NCBI GenBank assembly: GCA_036336715.1
Contig: JAYZFP010000023.1
Location: 1 to 64,000 of the forward strand
Source: JABAAE01 sp036336715
GTDB lineage: Bacteria > Planctomycetota > Planctomycetia > Pirellulales > Pirellulaceae
Length of the DNA stretch: 64,000 nucleotides
Direction of reading: 5' to 3'
Shown here: piece after piece, positions 1 through 9,273 of the stretch
Position numbering within the stretch: position 1 is the stretch's first letter
How the letters are laid out: every line of letters begins with the position of its first letter
Program-made: the position numbers and the translations under genes
The notes under the pieces: model-generated
Seen by the model: the letters and a program-made list of their open reading frames with translations, nothing else
The model's database searches: none
What the model was told of the DNA's origin: nothing

Positions 1-542
1 AGGTCCCGTTCCAGGGCGCGGGCATTTTTATGGGTAGCAATGATGATGCTGTTACGGAAGGAAGGCAAATCGCCAAGCCGCGCAGTTGGCCCACTGCCCT
101 TAACGAACACCAATTTATCCGCAACTTTCCGGTTGCCGTTAAACCGGGTGAATCCGATTTCGTTTCCGGAAACCGAAACATCACCCACGCTGATCGATGT
201 TCGATCAGGATCGGGGAGCATCCGGGAAAACGGGAGGTTTTGAAAATAGGTGCCATTGTCACCGATGGGCTCAAAACCATACTCGGCCAGCTTTCCGGCC
301 ACAAAGAAAGACGCTTTTAGGTAACCGGTCTGGCCCGTTCCCCGCCCCTTGAACTTGGGCCCCGCCAATAAGGTCAGCCATTGCTCCGCCTGTTTGTCCG
401 TGATGGTCTGGAAACCAGTCCGCCATTGCTCAGGCGGAGCCACGGCTCCCCCGTATTGTGCTGCGACCGGGTTGATCCAACCGGCAAGAGCCCCACACAG
501 GGCCAGGAGTAACGCCAACTTTGGCAGGAAAATTCGGGGCAC
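1..542 (-). CDS. M28-family peptidase, N-terminal part (runs off left edge)
   Basis: The visible 180 residues start with a signal peptide (hydrophobic stretch at about residues 7-22, likely cleavage after the Ala-Ala at 27-28), so the protein is probably exported. After it comes a segment with KFKGRGTGQTGYLKASFF and YGFEPIGDNGTYFQNLPF, which I recognise as the N-terminal pattern of M28 zinc aminopeptidase-like proteins, ahead of the PA-type insert. The zinc ligands would lie beyond the edge and cannot be checked. I chose the GTG at 542 because GGAG sits 8 bases upstream; an in-frame ATG pair at 584-587 would add 15 residues without improving the signal peptide. It is transcribed divergently from the DinB gene. 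The family call rests on the N-terminal pattern only. Confidence 0.55.
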   Translation of the reverse strand, partial: MPRIFLPKLALLLALCGALAGWINPVAAQYGGAVAPPEQWRTGFQTITDKQAEQWLTLLAGPKFKGRGTGQTGYLKASFFVAGKLAEYGFEPIGDNGTYFQNLPFSRMLPDPDRTSISVGDVSVSGNEIGFTRFNGNRKVADKLVFVKGSGPTARLGDLPSFRNSIIIATHKNARALERD

Positions 543-692
543 GATCAGATCTCCAGTGAAATTGACGAAATTTATGCCGTCCATCATCCCCCGCCTGAAC
601 CCTCCAGTCAAACGGGCAGATCTTCTTTCCCCGTGACAGGATCGCCGGGTGTGAAATAATAAAACCGTTTCAACCAACGACAGGGGAATCTG

Positions 693-1178
693 ATGACTTT
701 TCTTGACTCAATTATCGAAACGTATCAATTCAACCGCACCCGAACCGACGCCACGCTGGAGCGGATCGAGCAACTGGAGGATCCTTCGGCAACGCTTGCT
801 TTCCGGCCTGGGGAGGGGCGTGCACATGTGGCATGGCAGTTCATGCATATTGGTATTACCGAAGACATTTTTGCCTCGGAACGACTGGCACCCTCAAAAC
901 GCGGAATCTTTACCGACTTATGGAGTCGCTACCGTGGCGGTAGCACGCCCGATGACAGCCTCCCCGGGCTGACCGAAATTCGGGCGGTGCTCCAACAGAG
1001 CCGGGCCAACCTGCTGGAAACCCTTGGGACATTTGGAGAAGCGGACCTGGATACCGTACCGGAAGCGTTTAGCGAACGGGGCCTGACCATCCGGACCGTG
1101 CTGCACATCCTGAGCTGGCACGAATCGCATCACCAGGGGCAGGCTCACCTGACATTGAACCTGTTGGAAAACCGGTAA
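693..1178 (+). CDS. DinB family protein (putative metal-dependent)
   Basis: A 161-residue helical protein of the DinB/YfiT four-helix-bundle family, whose members bind a divalent metal and include thiol-S-transferases of unknown substrate. The expected three-histidine pattern is present: His52 in FMHIG and His143 plus His147 in WHESHHQGQAH near the C-terminus. There is no signal peptide, so it is probably cytoplasmic. The ATG is preceded by GGGGA with a 6-base gap. It stands alone, divergent from the peptidase gene and convergent with the phosphatase gene 66 bp downstream. The family is fairly certain; the substrate is unknown. Confidence 0.8.
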   Translation: MTFLDSIIETYQFNRTRTDATLERIEQLEDPSATLAFRPGEGRAHVAWQFMHIGITEDIFASERLAPSKRGIFTDLWSRYRGGSTPDDSLPGLTEIRAVLQQSRANLLETLGTFGEADLDTVPEAFSERGLTIRTVLHILSWHESHHQGQAHLTLNLLENR

Positions 1179-1244
1179 AAGTCCCAGCGGCGGAAGTGAA
1201 ATTCAGTGCGGACCGTCAAGGCGATTCGCCCGCCGCCCTTCAAG

Positions 1245-2036
1245 TTACTTGTGCTTGCCGACTTTATGCAGCACCGCTTCGAAGATGCCCGGGCAACACC
1301 CAATCGCATTGCCACTGTCGATACGGGGCTGACCGTTCCAGTCTGCAAATCGGCCTCCAGCCTCTTCGACAATCGGCTGAACTGCCGCTGCGTCCCAGAT
1401 CTTGAGTTCGGGGTCGATCATCAACTCGATCTGGCCAGTGGCCACCAACAGGTAACCGTAACAGTCCCCCCAGGTCCGGCTGACGTAGCAACTCGATTCC
1501 AGTTCCCGGTAAAGTTCCAAGTGACCCTCCTCGTCAAACGTCCGGACTTCGGAGGTCGCCATGACAGCCTCCGCGAGGTCCGAGCAACCGGACACGCGGG
1601 CTCGGACGGCTGGTTCATTCCCTTTCTGGTGCCACGCCCCCGCACCGGTTGACGCGTAGATTCCTTCATCAAGCCCGGGACAATAAACGGCGCCAATCAG
1701 GCACCTCGTCCCATGTTCCACACCGACCATCGTGCCGTAAAGGGGAACACCACAGATAAAGGACTTGGTCCCGTCAATCGGATCCAGAATCCAGCGATAA
1801 CCGCTGCTCCCGGCGACATCCTCAAACTCTTCCCCCACGATTCCATCATCGGGAAAGCGGGCCCGGATTTCGCCTCGCATGATCTGTTCAGCATTCCGGT
1901 CGGCAACGGTCACCGGTGATCGATCCGATTTTTTTTCGACGGAAAAGCGATCCGACTGGAAGTAGTCGAGGGTCGACTTTCCCCCTTTTCTGGCGAGTTC
2001 CCAGGCAAATTCGAATCGTTCTTCTTGATCAGTCAT
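1245..2036 (-). CDS. Inositol monophosphatase family phosphatase (histidinol-phosphatase HisN-like)
   Basis: A 263-residue Mg2+-dependent phosphatase of the inositol monophosphatase superfamily. Metal-site motifs are visible: GEE at about residues 68-70, WILDPIDGTKSF at about 82-93 and KIWDAAA at about 213-219. The segment CYGYLLVATGQIELMIDPEL resembles the HisN type, which removes phosphate from histidinol phosphate; inositol phosphate or PAP phosphatase activity is also possible. I chose the ATG at 2036; a TTG at 2054 would add six residues without a ribosome binding site. It lies 70 bp downstream of lspA on the same strand and may be the last gene of that transcript. Confidence 0.85.
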   Translation of the reverse strand: MTDQEERFEFAWELARKGGKSTLDYFQSDRFSVEKKSDRSPVTVADRNAEQIMRGEIRARFPDDGIVGEEFEDVAGSSGYRWILDPIDGTKSFICGVPLYGTMVGVEHGTRCLIGAVYCPGLDEGIYASTGAGAWHQKGNEPAVRARVSGCSDLAEAVMATSEVRTFDEEGHLELYRELESSCYVSRTWGDCYGYLLVATGQIELMIDPELKIWDAAAVQPIVEEAGGRFADWNGQPRIDSGNAIGCCPGIFEAVLHKVGKHK

Positions 2037-2106
2037 CCGGAATTCAGGGGTCAAGGAAAGGAAACGCTCGTCCGCTAATCAAGGCGAATGGACCGGTTCG
2101 ATACAC

Positions 2107-2781
2107 TCAGGCCGATTCACCTTTATCCACGGTCGTTTTTGCATCGTCTGTTCCTTCATCCGCCACATCGCTGGCGGGAATTTTGGCATCCAGTTTTGGC
2201 TGAATGAAAAAAGCATGAAAACAGAGCAGGATGGCGCCACAAACCAGCAGGCAGTCGGCGATATTGAAGTTGGGCCACGGGTTCATGATCCGCGGTCCAT
2301 TTTCCCAGTTGAAATAGATCCAGTCACGCACTGCATTTTTGTGCTGCTGGGCAATCTCCGCATCGTGCCACAACCCGAGACGGTCGTAAAGGTTGCCAAA
2401 AATACCGGCAGCAATCATGGCGAAGGTGACGGTAATAAAAAGATCGTTTGCCCAGCGACTGAAGAAGAGAAGATAAATCAGTACGGCAAACGCGACCACC
2501 GAGAGCACGGCAAAAAGGCCGGTCCACCCCTGCCCCATCCCAAACAGGGCTCCCTGGTTGGTTGACGTCTGTATCCCCAGCCAAGGCTCGATCAGCCAGA
2601 CGGGCCGGGGAGCATTTTTCGCTTCCGAATCGAAATACCTGGAGAAAATGAACTCTTTGGTAACCAGATCAAGGATCAAGCCCGAGATGGAAACAATTCC
2701 AAAAATTGCGTAGCGAGCAAAACGGACCGGTTCGTCAAACAGTGAGGTCGAATCACTAGTTCCAGGGGTCGTCTGATTCAA
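2107..2781 (-). CDS. lspA: Lipoprotein signal peptidase (signal peptidase II)
   Basis: Inner-membrane aspartyl protease that removes signal peptides from prolipoproteins. About four membrane spans are visible (residues 22-40, 86-107, 113-130, 174-192). The two catalytic aspartates are in GNLYDRLG (Asp133) and FNIADC (Asp176), and TNQGALFG is the conserved N-x-G-x-x-F-G segment. At 224 residues it is longer than the usual 150-170, because of an N-terminal extension, a longer loop after Tyr132 and an acidic tail of about 25 residues. The start is a TTG that overlaps the 3' end of the dksA-like gene by 26 bases, suggesting translational coupling; no Shine-Dalgarno site is visible, so the exact start is uncertain. 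Confidence 0.93.
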   Translation of the reverse strand: MNQTTPGTSDSTSLFDEPVRFARYAIFGIVSISGLILDLVTKEFIFSRYFDSEAKNAPRPVWLIEPWLGIQTSTNQGALFGMGQGWTGLFAVLSVVAFAVLIYLLFFSRWANDLFITVTFAMIAAGIFGNLYDRLGLWHDAEIAQQHKNAVRDWIYFNWENGPRIMNPWPNFNIADCLLVCGAILLCFHAFFIQPKLDAKIPASDVADEGTDDAKTTVDKGESA

Positions 2782-3136
2782 GGCTATTGGCGCACTTCAC
2801 GCAGAGGGGTGTGTAGGGAATGACATTGAGCCGCATTTTCGGAATCCGGCTCCCGCACTCGACACACGTACCATAGGAGCCTTCCTCAATTCGTTCAAGA
2901 GCCTGCTCGATCTGCTCCAGCACGACCTCTTCATTATCCATCAGACGAAGCGTGTTGTCCTGTTCGAAGGTATCGCTGCCCAAATCAGCCATATGGCTAG
3001 GCAAACTCGACAATTCTCCCTGTGCTTCGGCTGAGGCTCCCAGTGCCGCATCGGCTAAAGCGTTCACGTCGCCCTGCAATCGGGCCCTCAGTGCAACCAG
3101 TACCTTTTTGTAGGGCCTCATTTCGATTTTTTTCAT
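2756..3136 (-). CDS. DksA/TraR-family zinc-finger protein
   Basis: A 126-residue protein with an N-terminal coiled-coil hairpin (about residues 5-85, including ALERIEEGSYGTC) and a C4 zinc finger made by CVEC (about 95-98) and CVKC (about 116-119). Proteins of this family bind in the RNA polymerase secondary channel, often together with ppGpp; some act as general transcription factors. GGAG lies 6 bases before the ATG. It is the first gene of a minus-strand group with lspA, which overlaps its end, and the phosphatase gene. DksA-lspA pairing is, from memory, common in planctomycetes. Whether it is a true DksA or a shorter TraR-like relative cannot be settled here. Confidence 0.85.
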   Translation of the reverse strand: MKKIEMRPYKKVLVALRARLQGDVNALADAALGASAEAQGELSSLPSHMADLGSDTFEQDNTLRLMDNEEVVLEQIEQALERIEEGSYGTCVECGSRIPKMRLNVIPYTPLCVKCANSLESDDPWN

Positions 3137-3561
3137 GGATAACTCCGATCCAACTGCACCTTTTCATAAGCAAAAGGCTGACATAGACGACTTCTGTTCC
3201 GTTATTTCCTGCACCGCGGACTTGGGACCGCAGGTACGCCTTTTGCGTTTCGTGAAATCATTCCCCGGCAATTGCAACGGCATTTGAAATACCTTTACAA
3301 AAATTTACCTCGGCAAACGTCTCCGTCCTGTTTGAAACGCCAATTCCCCGGAGGATCGACCGTAAGCCAAGTTGCCCGGTTCAGGAATTGCTCCCTGAAA
3401 TCAAAAGGTTCCACATTCTAGGAACGCCCCTTAAGGGTGTCAAACAGCCAAACCTTTTTTTTTGCGGAAAACGCATGTAAACTTAATTGCAACAACAGTT
3501 TACGGAAAAAAAACTGCCAATTGCGTGACTTTCCCCCCTTTTCCAATCGTTAAAAAGAACC
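3137..3561. other. Intergenic region with palindromes (divergent promoter region)
   Basis: This 425-base gap separates the divergent dksA-like and oxidoreductase genes and contains no gene I can support. It holds a perfect 10-bp palindrome CCCTTAAGGG at 3428-3437 and an inverted repeat GTAAAC (3477-3482) / GTTTAC (3498-3503) 60-85 bases ahead of the oxidoreductase start, flanked by T-rich and A-rich runs. These are candidate operators; no clear promoter hexamers stand out. Confidence 0.4.
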
Positions 3562-4866
3562 ATGAAAAAAGCGAAAATGCAACGAAGAGCATTCCTGGGC
3601 ACAGCGGCAGCCACTGTAGCGGCCACCGGTTACTTTTCCTCGGGAGAAGCGTTGGCGGGAGATTCCCGATCTTCACTGGAAAAACTGAACCTTGCGGTGA
3701 TTGGAATTGGCGGCCGGGGAAGTGCCAACCTGGGAGGTGTCAGCAAGGAAAATATCGTCGCCCTCTGTGATGTCGATGATCAACGGGCAGGGAAGGCCTA
3801 CAGTCGCTTTTCCAAAGCCAGGAAGTTCTTCGACTACCGTGAACTGTTCGATAAAATGGGGAACCAGATTGACGGTGCAGTCATCAGCACGCCGGATCAC
3901 ACCCACTTTCATATCGCTCACCGGGCCCTTTCGGAAGGCAAACACGTTTATCTCGAAAAGCCGATGGCCCACAACATATGGGAATGCCGTGAACTGACCC
4001 GACTGGCGCGGGAAAAGAAACTGGCCACGCAACTCGGCGTCCAGCGTCACACCATTCCCAACATGCACCGGGTTGTTGAACTGATCCAGTCCGGGGCCAT
4101 CGGTAATGTGAAAGAGGTCCATTGCTGGGTCGACAGCAATCGAGGCATGACGGCACTCGACAAAAAGCTGCACCAGGTGCCCGGGTCACTGAAATACGAT
4201 CTGTGGCTCGGACCAGCCAAGCGGCGAGCCAAATACCACCCGTCGGTTACCCCCTATGGCTGGCGGTTCTGGTGGGACTATGGCACGGGTGAAACAGGCA
4301 ACTGGGGATGCCATATCCTGGACATCCCATTTTGGGCTCTGGAATTGAAATACCCGACCCGCGTTGGTGCCAAAGGTAACCTGGCCAACCCACTTTCCAC
4401 TCCCAAAAAGATGGATTCCTGGATGGAGTTTCCAGCCACACCTAAACGCCCCGGGGTCAAGCTCTTTTGGTCCCAGGTCAAGGGTGGACCCGAAATCCTC
4501 AAGGAAAAAGGATTGCCCGCCAGTGGCAACAACACCCTGTTCGTTGGTGAAAAAGGGATGTTGCTCTGCGGATTCAGCAAGCGTCAGTTGTTACCCAAAG
4601 ACCGATTTGCTGAATACGAACCCCCCGAACCTTTCATTGCCGATTCGCCAGGCTTCCACAAGGAGTGGATCGATTTCTGCAAGGGTGGAAAACCGGCGAC
4701 CTGCCATTTTGACTATTCGGGGCCGATGGCCGAAACGGTTTTGCTTGGCAATGTCGCCTACCGGTCCATGAGTGAATTTGACTGGGATGCTGACAGCCTG
4801 AAGGCCTCCAGCGGGATCGCCCAGCGATTTGTAAAGGAAGACTATGCCAAGGGCTGGGAAGTTTGA
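3562..4866 (+). CDS. TAT-exported Gfo/Idh/MocA family oxidoreductase
   Basis: A 434-residue NAD(P)-dependent oxidoreductase of the Gfo/Idh/MocA family, typically acting on sugars or cyclitols. The N-terminus carries a twin-arginine signal (QRRAFLGTAAATVAATG), so it is probably exported with its cofactor bound. A Rossmann nucleotide-binding motif follows (LAVIGIGGRGSAN at about residues 43-55), then the EKPM motif at about residues 133-136 and the long C-terminal GFO_IDH_MocA domain. Secreted members are abundant in planctomycetes. It appears to be a single-gene unit, with a hairpin downstream at 4895. The substrate is unknown. Confidence 0.9.
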   Translation: MKKAKMQRRAFLGTAAATVAATGYFSSGEALAGDSRSSLEKLNLAVIGIGGRGSANLGGVSKENIVALCDVDDQRAGKAYSRFSKARKFFDYRELFDKMGNQIDGAVISTPDHTHFHIAHRALSEGKHVYLEKPMAHNIWECRELTRLAREKKLATQLGVQRHTIPNMHRVVELIQSGAIGNVKEVHCWVDSNRGMTALDKKLHQVPGSLKYDLWLGPAKRRAKYHPSVTPYGWRFWWDYGTGETGNWGCHILDIPFWALELKYPTRVGAKGNLANPLSTPKKMDSWMEFPATPKRPGVKLFWSQVKGGPEILKEKGLPASGNNTLFVGEKGMLLCGFSKRQLLPKDRFAEYEPPEPFIADSPGFHKEWIDFCKGGKPATCHFDYSGPMAETVLLGNVAYRSMSEFDWDADSLKASSGIAQRFVKEDYAKGWEV

Positions 4867-4894
4867 AAATCGACGGCAAGCGGGATTCCCAAGG

Positions 4895-4922
4895 GGGGTA
4901 CCGGTGGCCGGATCCCCATTTT
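4895..4922 (+). terminator. Possible rho-independent terminator after the oxidoreductase
   Basis: Two 10-base arms (4895-4904 and 4908-4917) pair as GGGG/CCCC and CCGG/CCGG with a 2x2 internal mismatch and a three-base loop, followed by ATTTT. It lies 28 bases after the stop codon. The short T-run makes the call tentative. Confidence 0.4.
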
Positions 4923-5049
4923 CGATCCGCCTGGCCATGCCCCGGGTTTCTTCTCGGCATCACCATCACCCCCCGCGGTAACCGGACTTAACGCGGGGGC
5001 CCTGTCCCGGTTCGGTCATGCGTCCGCGTTTGACAACTGCCGACACCCG

Positions 5050-5475
5050 CTAGATGTAGTACATGTTTTCGGGTTGTGATTTGACCTTCTGCAGCAGTTG
5101 TTCAAAGCTGATTTTTTCCAGGGCCTGGATATTTGACTCGCGGATGGACTTCCACTCCTGATTCAAAACTCTCGAAATCGGTGTCACTTCCTTGAGGTTG
5201 CTTTCCACGGCCGGATTGCCTTCGATAACATTCATGACACGGAGGAGGCTGATTTCTCCCGGCTTCAGGGCGAGCCGGTATCCGCCGGAAGCCCCCCGTG
5301 TGCTGTTCACGATTCCCGCGCCTTTCAGTTGCAGTAGGATCTGGACGAGGAACCGCGAGGGAATTCCGTGACTGTCAGCAATGTCCCGAATCCGGAGCGG
5401 TTCGGAACTGCCCACATTTTTTGCCAGCTCCAGAACGGCGATGCAGGCGTATTCGGTTTTGGCTGAGATATTCAC
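5050..5475 (-). CDS. Rrf2-family transcriptional regulator without Fe-S cysteines
   Basis: A 141-residue winged-helix regulator. The start NISAKTEYACIAVLELAK, the segment RIRDIADSHGIPSRFLVQIL and the wing STRGASGGYRLA are typical of Rrf2. The only cysteine is in EYACIAV; the three cysteines that hold the [2Fe-2S] cluster in IscR and NsrR are absent, so it probably senses something else or works through a partner, as CymR does. I chose the GTG at 5475, preceded by AGGG with a 7-base spacer; a longer reading frame extends to 5550 but adds residues unlike the family. It follows rseP by 135 bp on the same strand. Confidence 0.85.
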   Translation of the reverse strand: MNISAKTEYACIAVLELAKNVGSSEPLRIRDIADSHGIPSRFLVQILLQLKGAGIVNSTRGASGGYRLALKPGEISLLRVMNVIEGNPAVESNLKEVTPISRVLNQEWKSIRESNIQALEKISFEQLLQKVKSQPENMYYI

Positions 5476-5610
5476 AATCAATCCCTGTTGTTGCGATCCA
5501 CGTTCAGTCCCATCGGTGGCAGCGACCGAACCTCCCTGCAGAGGTTGCATTCCAGTATTGTCGACAATCCGCTGGTTTCAAATCGCCAGCCCTTTCATCC
5601 AGGCCGATTT

Positions 5611-7773
5611 CTAGAAGAAAAACGTCAGGATATCGAGACTGAATACGAACAGCATCAGAGCAATCAGGAATATGAAGCCGGCCAGCGAGGCGATGAACTG
5701 GGTATTCTCGTTAACCGGTTTCCCGGTCACACCCTCCCAGATCAGAAACGCGGCATGACCACCATCAAGCACCGGGATCGGCAAAAAGTTGACGATTGCC
5801 AGGTTGACACTGATAAAAGCAAGGAACGCCAGGAACTTTCCAAAATTCTCCTGGGCAAAACTGACAGCCACGTTCCCGATCGTCAGCGGGCCACCCATGG
5901 AAGTCACCGAGATCTTGCCGGTGGTCAGGGCCTGGAGAAAGTTGAAGATTCGCCCGGCATCCTTGCCCACACGTTTGAAACCGAGAGAAACCGCTTCACC
6001 GAGGGAACCGGCCTTCTTGATGATTTCATCACTGCTCAAACGAAGCCCGAGCTGCTCAGCACAGATGTCGTCCGAGTAGGCCCATTTCAGCGATACTTCC
6101 AGCGGCTCTGAGTTTCTCTCCAGCTTCAATATCAACTCGGTACTGGGCAGTCGCCTCTGAAGGAGTGAATCGACCGTGGGCCAGATATTTTCCTGGTTGA
6201 CGAAATCGATGTTCTCAAGAGGCATACTCATTTGATCAACTTCTGTTTTCTGATCACTTGCCGCGGCGACAAATCGAGCCGATAGAACCCGGTCACCTTT
6301 CTGAATACCCGATTTTGCGGCGGGGCTGCCCTCGACCACCTGTTGAACCACGTTTCCAACCTTGATCGCCACTCCGAGTTCATCGACTGAAACCGGAGTG
6401 TTGTCCCGGAACCCGGGTGCAAAAGGCAGGCGGGGAATGAGACGGACCGTTTTTTCGGTCCTGTCCCCGGTCTTCAGACGGACCTCTATTTCCTTTTTTG
6501 ACAGGGCAAACTTCCGAATCCTGAACCCGAGGGTCAGCGGGTCACCCACGGGGGCACCATTCACCGCAAGCAGAGTGTCCCCGGCCACGATGCCAGCTTT
6601 CGCGGCGGGCGAATTCGGTTGCACCGCCACGATGGGCGAAAACTCCATGATCAGACCCAACGTCTTTTTCTTTTTCACCGGGATGGTGACCTTCAATTTT
6701 TCCGTATCAGCATCCACCGCCGCATCCGGCTGATCGCCAAGCCTGGCGACCTCCAGCACGACAGGTTGACCGGCATGCTTGGCAACCAGCGCCTTGAGGT
6801 CGGAACCATGCACCACCTTATCTCCATTAACCGTGAGAATCAGATCACCGTTTTGAAGAGCCGGTTTCGCTTCGTAGGCACCGGACCCGATCATGATCGA
6901 ATTCTCTTTTGCCAACCTGGGCGATGCATCCGCACCAATCCCCACGGCAGCAATGTTCCGATAACGAATCTTGATCACGCCGTACTCAGCTCGAACGGAT
7001 TTCCGGATTTTTTCCTTTTCCCCGTCGCGCACGACATAGTGCACCGCATCCTTTTCCGTTCCCACCAGTGCGTTTGCTTCGACAAAATCACTGAAGGTTA
7101 CCGCCGAGGTCGCATCGTCCTCACCGATCTGAACAATCTGGTCACCCGGGCGAAAGTCGGCTCGATAGGCAGGGCCTGCGGGAATCACGGTTCCCACGCG
7201 GGCAGGAATCTCGGGGACACCCCATGTGTAAGCAAGCAACGCAAAGATGGGTGCTGTCACAAGATTCATGATCACTCCTGCCGAGATGATCCAGAAGCGC
7301 TGCAGCACACTCTTGGCCCGGTAGTCCCGGGGATCCAGCTTTTGCCCGTTCGTCAGAACATCCTCTTCGGCTTCGGAGGTCTGATCTGATTCCGGATCTC
7401 CCTCATCGGTGCTCGAGGAAACATCCTCGTCTTCGGCGGAAGCAACCTCTTCGTTTTTGGTCGGAGTGTCCTCCTGACCGAGCATTTTGACGTAACCGCC
7501 CAACGGGAGGTTTCCTATCCCGTACTCGGTTTCGCCAATTGTAAACTTGAGCAGGTACTGGGGGATGACCGTCACACCAAACAGCTTGGGAAACGGGACA
7601 TTGAAACCGACATAAAACGCTTCTACCTTGACGCCGCACGATTTGGCAGCGAGAAAGTGCCCCAGTTCGTGGACGAAAATGATGAACCCCAGGCCCATGG
7701 CCATCCAGAAGATGCCAATCCAGGAATCAAGGGAAGTCCATGAAAACGATGCGGCAATCAAGCTGCAATCCAC
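5611..7773 (-). CDS. rseP: Site-2 protease RseP-like, membrane zinc metalloprotease (M50)
   Basis: A 720-residue inner-membrane zinc protease that cleaves transmembrane substrates such as anti-sigma factors. HELGH (residues 35-39) lies in the first membrane span and the third metal ligand is in NFLPIPVLDGGH near residue 655; hydrophobic spans follow to the C-terminus. Between them lie several PDZ-like modules (AGIVAGDTLLAVNG and KSGIQKGDRVLSA are two clear ones), so the protein is much longer than the usual 450 residues. An acidic low-complexity insert occupies about residues 98-145. I chose the GTG at 7773 because AAGGAG stands 8 bases upstream; this start lies inside the 3' end of dxr (16-base overlap), so the two genes are probably coupled, an order also found in other bacteria. 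Confidence 0.92.
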   Translation of the reverse strand: MDCSLIAASFSWTSLDSWIGIFWMAMGLGFIIFVHELGHFLAAKSCGVKVEAFYVGFNVPFPKLFGVTVIPQYLLKFTIGETEYGIGNLPLGGYVKMLGQEDTPTKNEEVASAEDEDVSSSTDEGDPESDQTSEAEEDVLTNGQKLDPRDYRAKSVLQRFWIISAGVIMNLVTAPIFALLAYTWGVPEIPARVGTVIPAGPAYRADFRPGDQIVQIGEDDATSAVTFSDFVEANALVGTEKDAVHYVVRDGEKEKIRKSVRAEYGVIKIRYRNIAAVGIGADASPRLAKENSIMIGSGAYEAKPALQNGDLILTVNGDKVVHGSDLKALVAKHAGQPVVLEVARLGDQPDAAVDADTEKLKVTIPVKKKKTLGLIMEFSPIVAVQPNSPAAKAGIVAGDTLLAVNGAPVGDPLTLGFRIRKFALSKKEIEVRLKTGDRTEKTVRLIPRLPFAPGFRDNTPVSVDELGVAIKVGNVVQQVVEGSPAAKSGIQKGDRVLSARFVAAASDQKTEVDQMSMPLENIDFVNQENIWPTVDSLLQRRLPSTELILKLERNSEPLEVSLKWAYSDDICAEQLGLRLSSDEIIKKAGSLGEAVSLGFKRVGKDAGRIFNFLQALTTGKISVTSMGGPLTIGNVAVSFAQENFGKFLAFLAFISVNLAIVNFLPIPVLDGGHAAFLIWEGVTGKPVNENTQFIASLAGFIFLIALMLFVFSLDILTFFF

Positions 7774-8957
7774 TTTTTTATCTCCTTGCGAGCCCAACCA
7801 TCGAGACGAAACAGTTCGTCCAGGTCGGGATTCGTATTAAACTCATGATGATTCATTACTTCACGACAGGCTTTCGTGATGTCCAGAAACTGGATCCGGC
7901 CATCCAAAAAAGCCTCCACGGCCGCCTCGTTGGCAGCGTTGAGAACGGCGCCGGTTGTCCCACCTTTCTCAGCGACTTCTTTTCCCAGCAGCAATGCCGG
8001 GAACTTTTCGTAATCGGGTGGCTGGAATTCCAGGTCAAACGCCTGGCTGAAATCCATTTTCCTCGTCGGGCCGGCAAACCGGTCCGGGTAGGTCAGTGCG
8101 TACTGAATCGGAAGCTTCATGTCGGGCGGACTGAGTTGCGCCATGATACTCCCATCTACAAATTCTACCAGAGAGTGAACGATGGATTGAGGGTGAATCA
8201 CAACCTCCAACTGTTCCGGCCGCAAATCGAAGAGCCACCGTGCCTCAATCAACTCCAGTGATTTATTCATCATTGTTGCCGAATCAATCGTAATTTTGGG
8301 CCCCATTTTCCAGGTGGGATGGGCCAACGCTGATTGGACAGTTGCGTTCCGGAGCTCAGCCATCGCCGCGTTGCGGAATGGCCCACCGCTGGCTGTGAGA
8401 ATCACCTTACGGACCTGCTTCCGATTTTCACCGTGCAAAGCCTGGAAGATTGCACTGTGCTCGCTGTCAACAGGAAGAATCCTGGCACCGGTCTTCTCTG
8501 CGAGCTCCATGGCCAGCTGGCCAGCCATCACCAGGGTCTCTTTGTTTGCCAGGGCTACCTTCTTGCCCGCATCAATAGCGGCCCAGGTGCTTTTCAGCCC
8601 GGCGCTCCCCACGATGGCAGCCACGACAACGTCGACCTCCGGATGCCGGGCCACCGATTCCAGTGCGGATTCTCCCGTCAGGATGGTGGGTGCACCTGAA
8701 GTTTGCTCCGCAGTCCCGCTGGAAGCCAACTGATGGCGGGGCAGGATCGACCAATCAAAACCGGCAGCCCGGGACTCACTGGATGCCACGATCATCTGGG
8801 GGGAATGACGATTTGTCTGCTCAGCCAGGGCGGGGAGCCTCGCGTGTGCCGAAAGGGCAAAAATCTCAAAGCCGGACAGGGACTCGACAACCTCGATCGC
8901 ATTGGTGCCGATGCTGCCGGTGGAGCCCAGAATCGCTACTTTTTGGTTGGAAGTCAT
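7758..8957 (-). CDS. dxr: 1-deoxy-D-xylulose 5-phosphate reductoisomerase
   Basis: Catalyses the NADPH-dependent conversion of DXP to 2-C-methyl-D-erythritol 4-phosphate, the committed step of the MEP isoprenoid pathway. The NADPH-binding loop VAILGSTGSIGTNA is at residues 6-19. Further family motifs are NKETLVMAG, the metal-binding region ILPVDSEHSAIFQAL, and LTASGGPFR. The 399-residue length fits the family exactly when the ATG at 8957 is used; the frame stays open for another 57 codons upstream, but those residues do not match the family. It is followed by rseP with a short overlap. Confidence 0.96.
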   Translation of the reverse strand: MTSNQKVAILGSTGSIGTNAIEVVESLSGFEIFALSAHARLPALAEQTNRHSPQMIVASSESRAAGFDWSILPRHQLASSGTAEQTSGAPTILTGESALESVARHPEVDVVVAAIVGSAGLKSTWAAIDAGKKVALANKETLVMAGQLAMELAEKTGARILPVDSEHSAIFQALHGENRKQVRKVILTASGGPFRNAAMAELRNATVQSALAHPTWKMGPKITIDSATMMNKSLELIEARWLFDLRPEQLEVVIHPQSIVHSLVEFVDGSIMAQLSPPDMKLPIQYALTYPDRFAGPTRKMDFSQAFDLEFQPPDYEKFPALLLGKEVAEKGGTTGAVLNAANEAAVEAFLDGRIQFLDITKACREVMNHHEFNTNPDLDELFRLDGWARKEIKKWIAA

Positions 8958-9273
8958 GCCAGGAAAATCAGGTGTCGGACCCAGTATTATTGCGTGCCCC
9001 CTCCGGTCGCGACAGTCGAACCTGCCGGAAATCGGCAGTTTGAATCCGCAGTTTGGCCGTTTTCTTGTCTTTGACCGAACTCCCAGACCGATTTTGGAGC
9101 TTTGGACGTGTCTGAATTCCTCTCCCAAACAGTTGACTTACCATTATTTTGAATCCACTTACGGGTTTTTGACCGTAAAATTGAAAAGGTTGGCGATCCT
9201 TGCGGGAATCCGATACTGTTATCGTCACCCTTAAGCCATAATTGGCCACTTTCCACCCCGAGGCAGAATTCGC
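8958..9273. other. Intergenic region between dxr and ftsH
   Basis: This 316-base divergent region must hold promoters for both dxr and ftsH. The ftsH-proximal half is AT-rich and contains several TTGAC-like words, but none has a convincing -10 partner at 16-18 bases. I see no gene in it. Confidence 0.4.

Noticed and set aside
1187..1236. GCGGCGG/CCGCCGC inverted repeat between the convergent DinB and phosphatase genes as a terminator
   Set aside because: The loop is 36 bases and no T-run follows on either strand.
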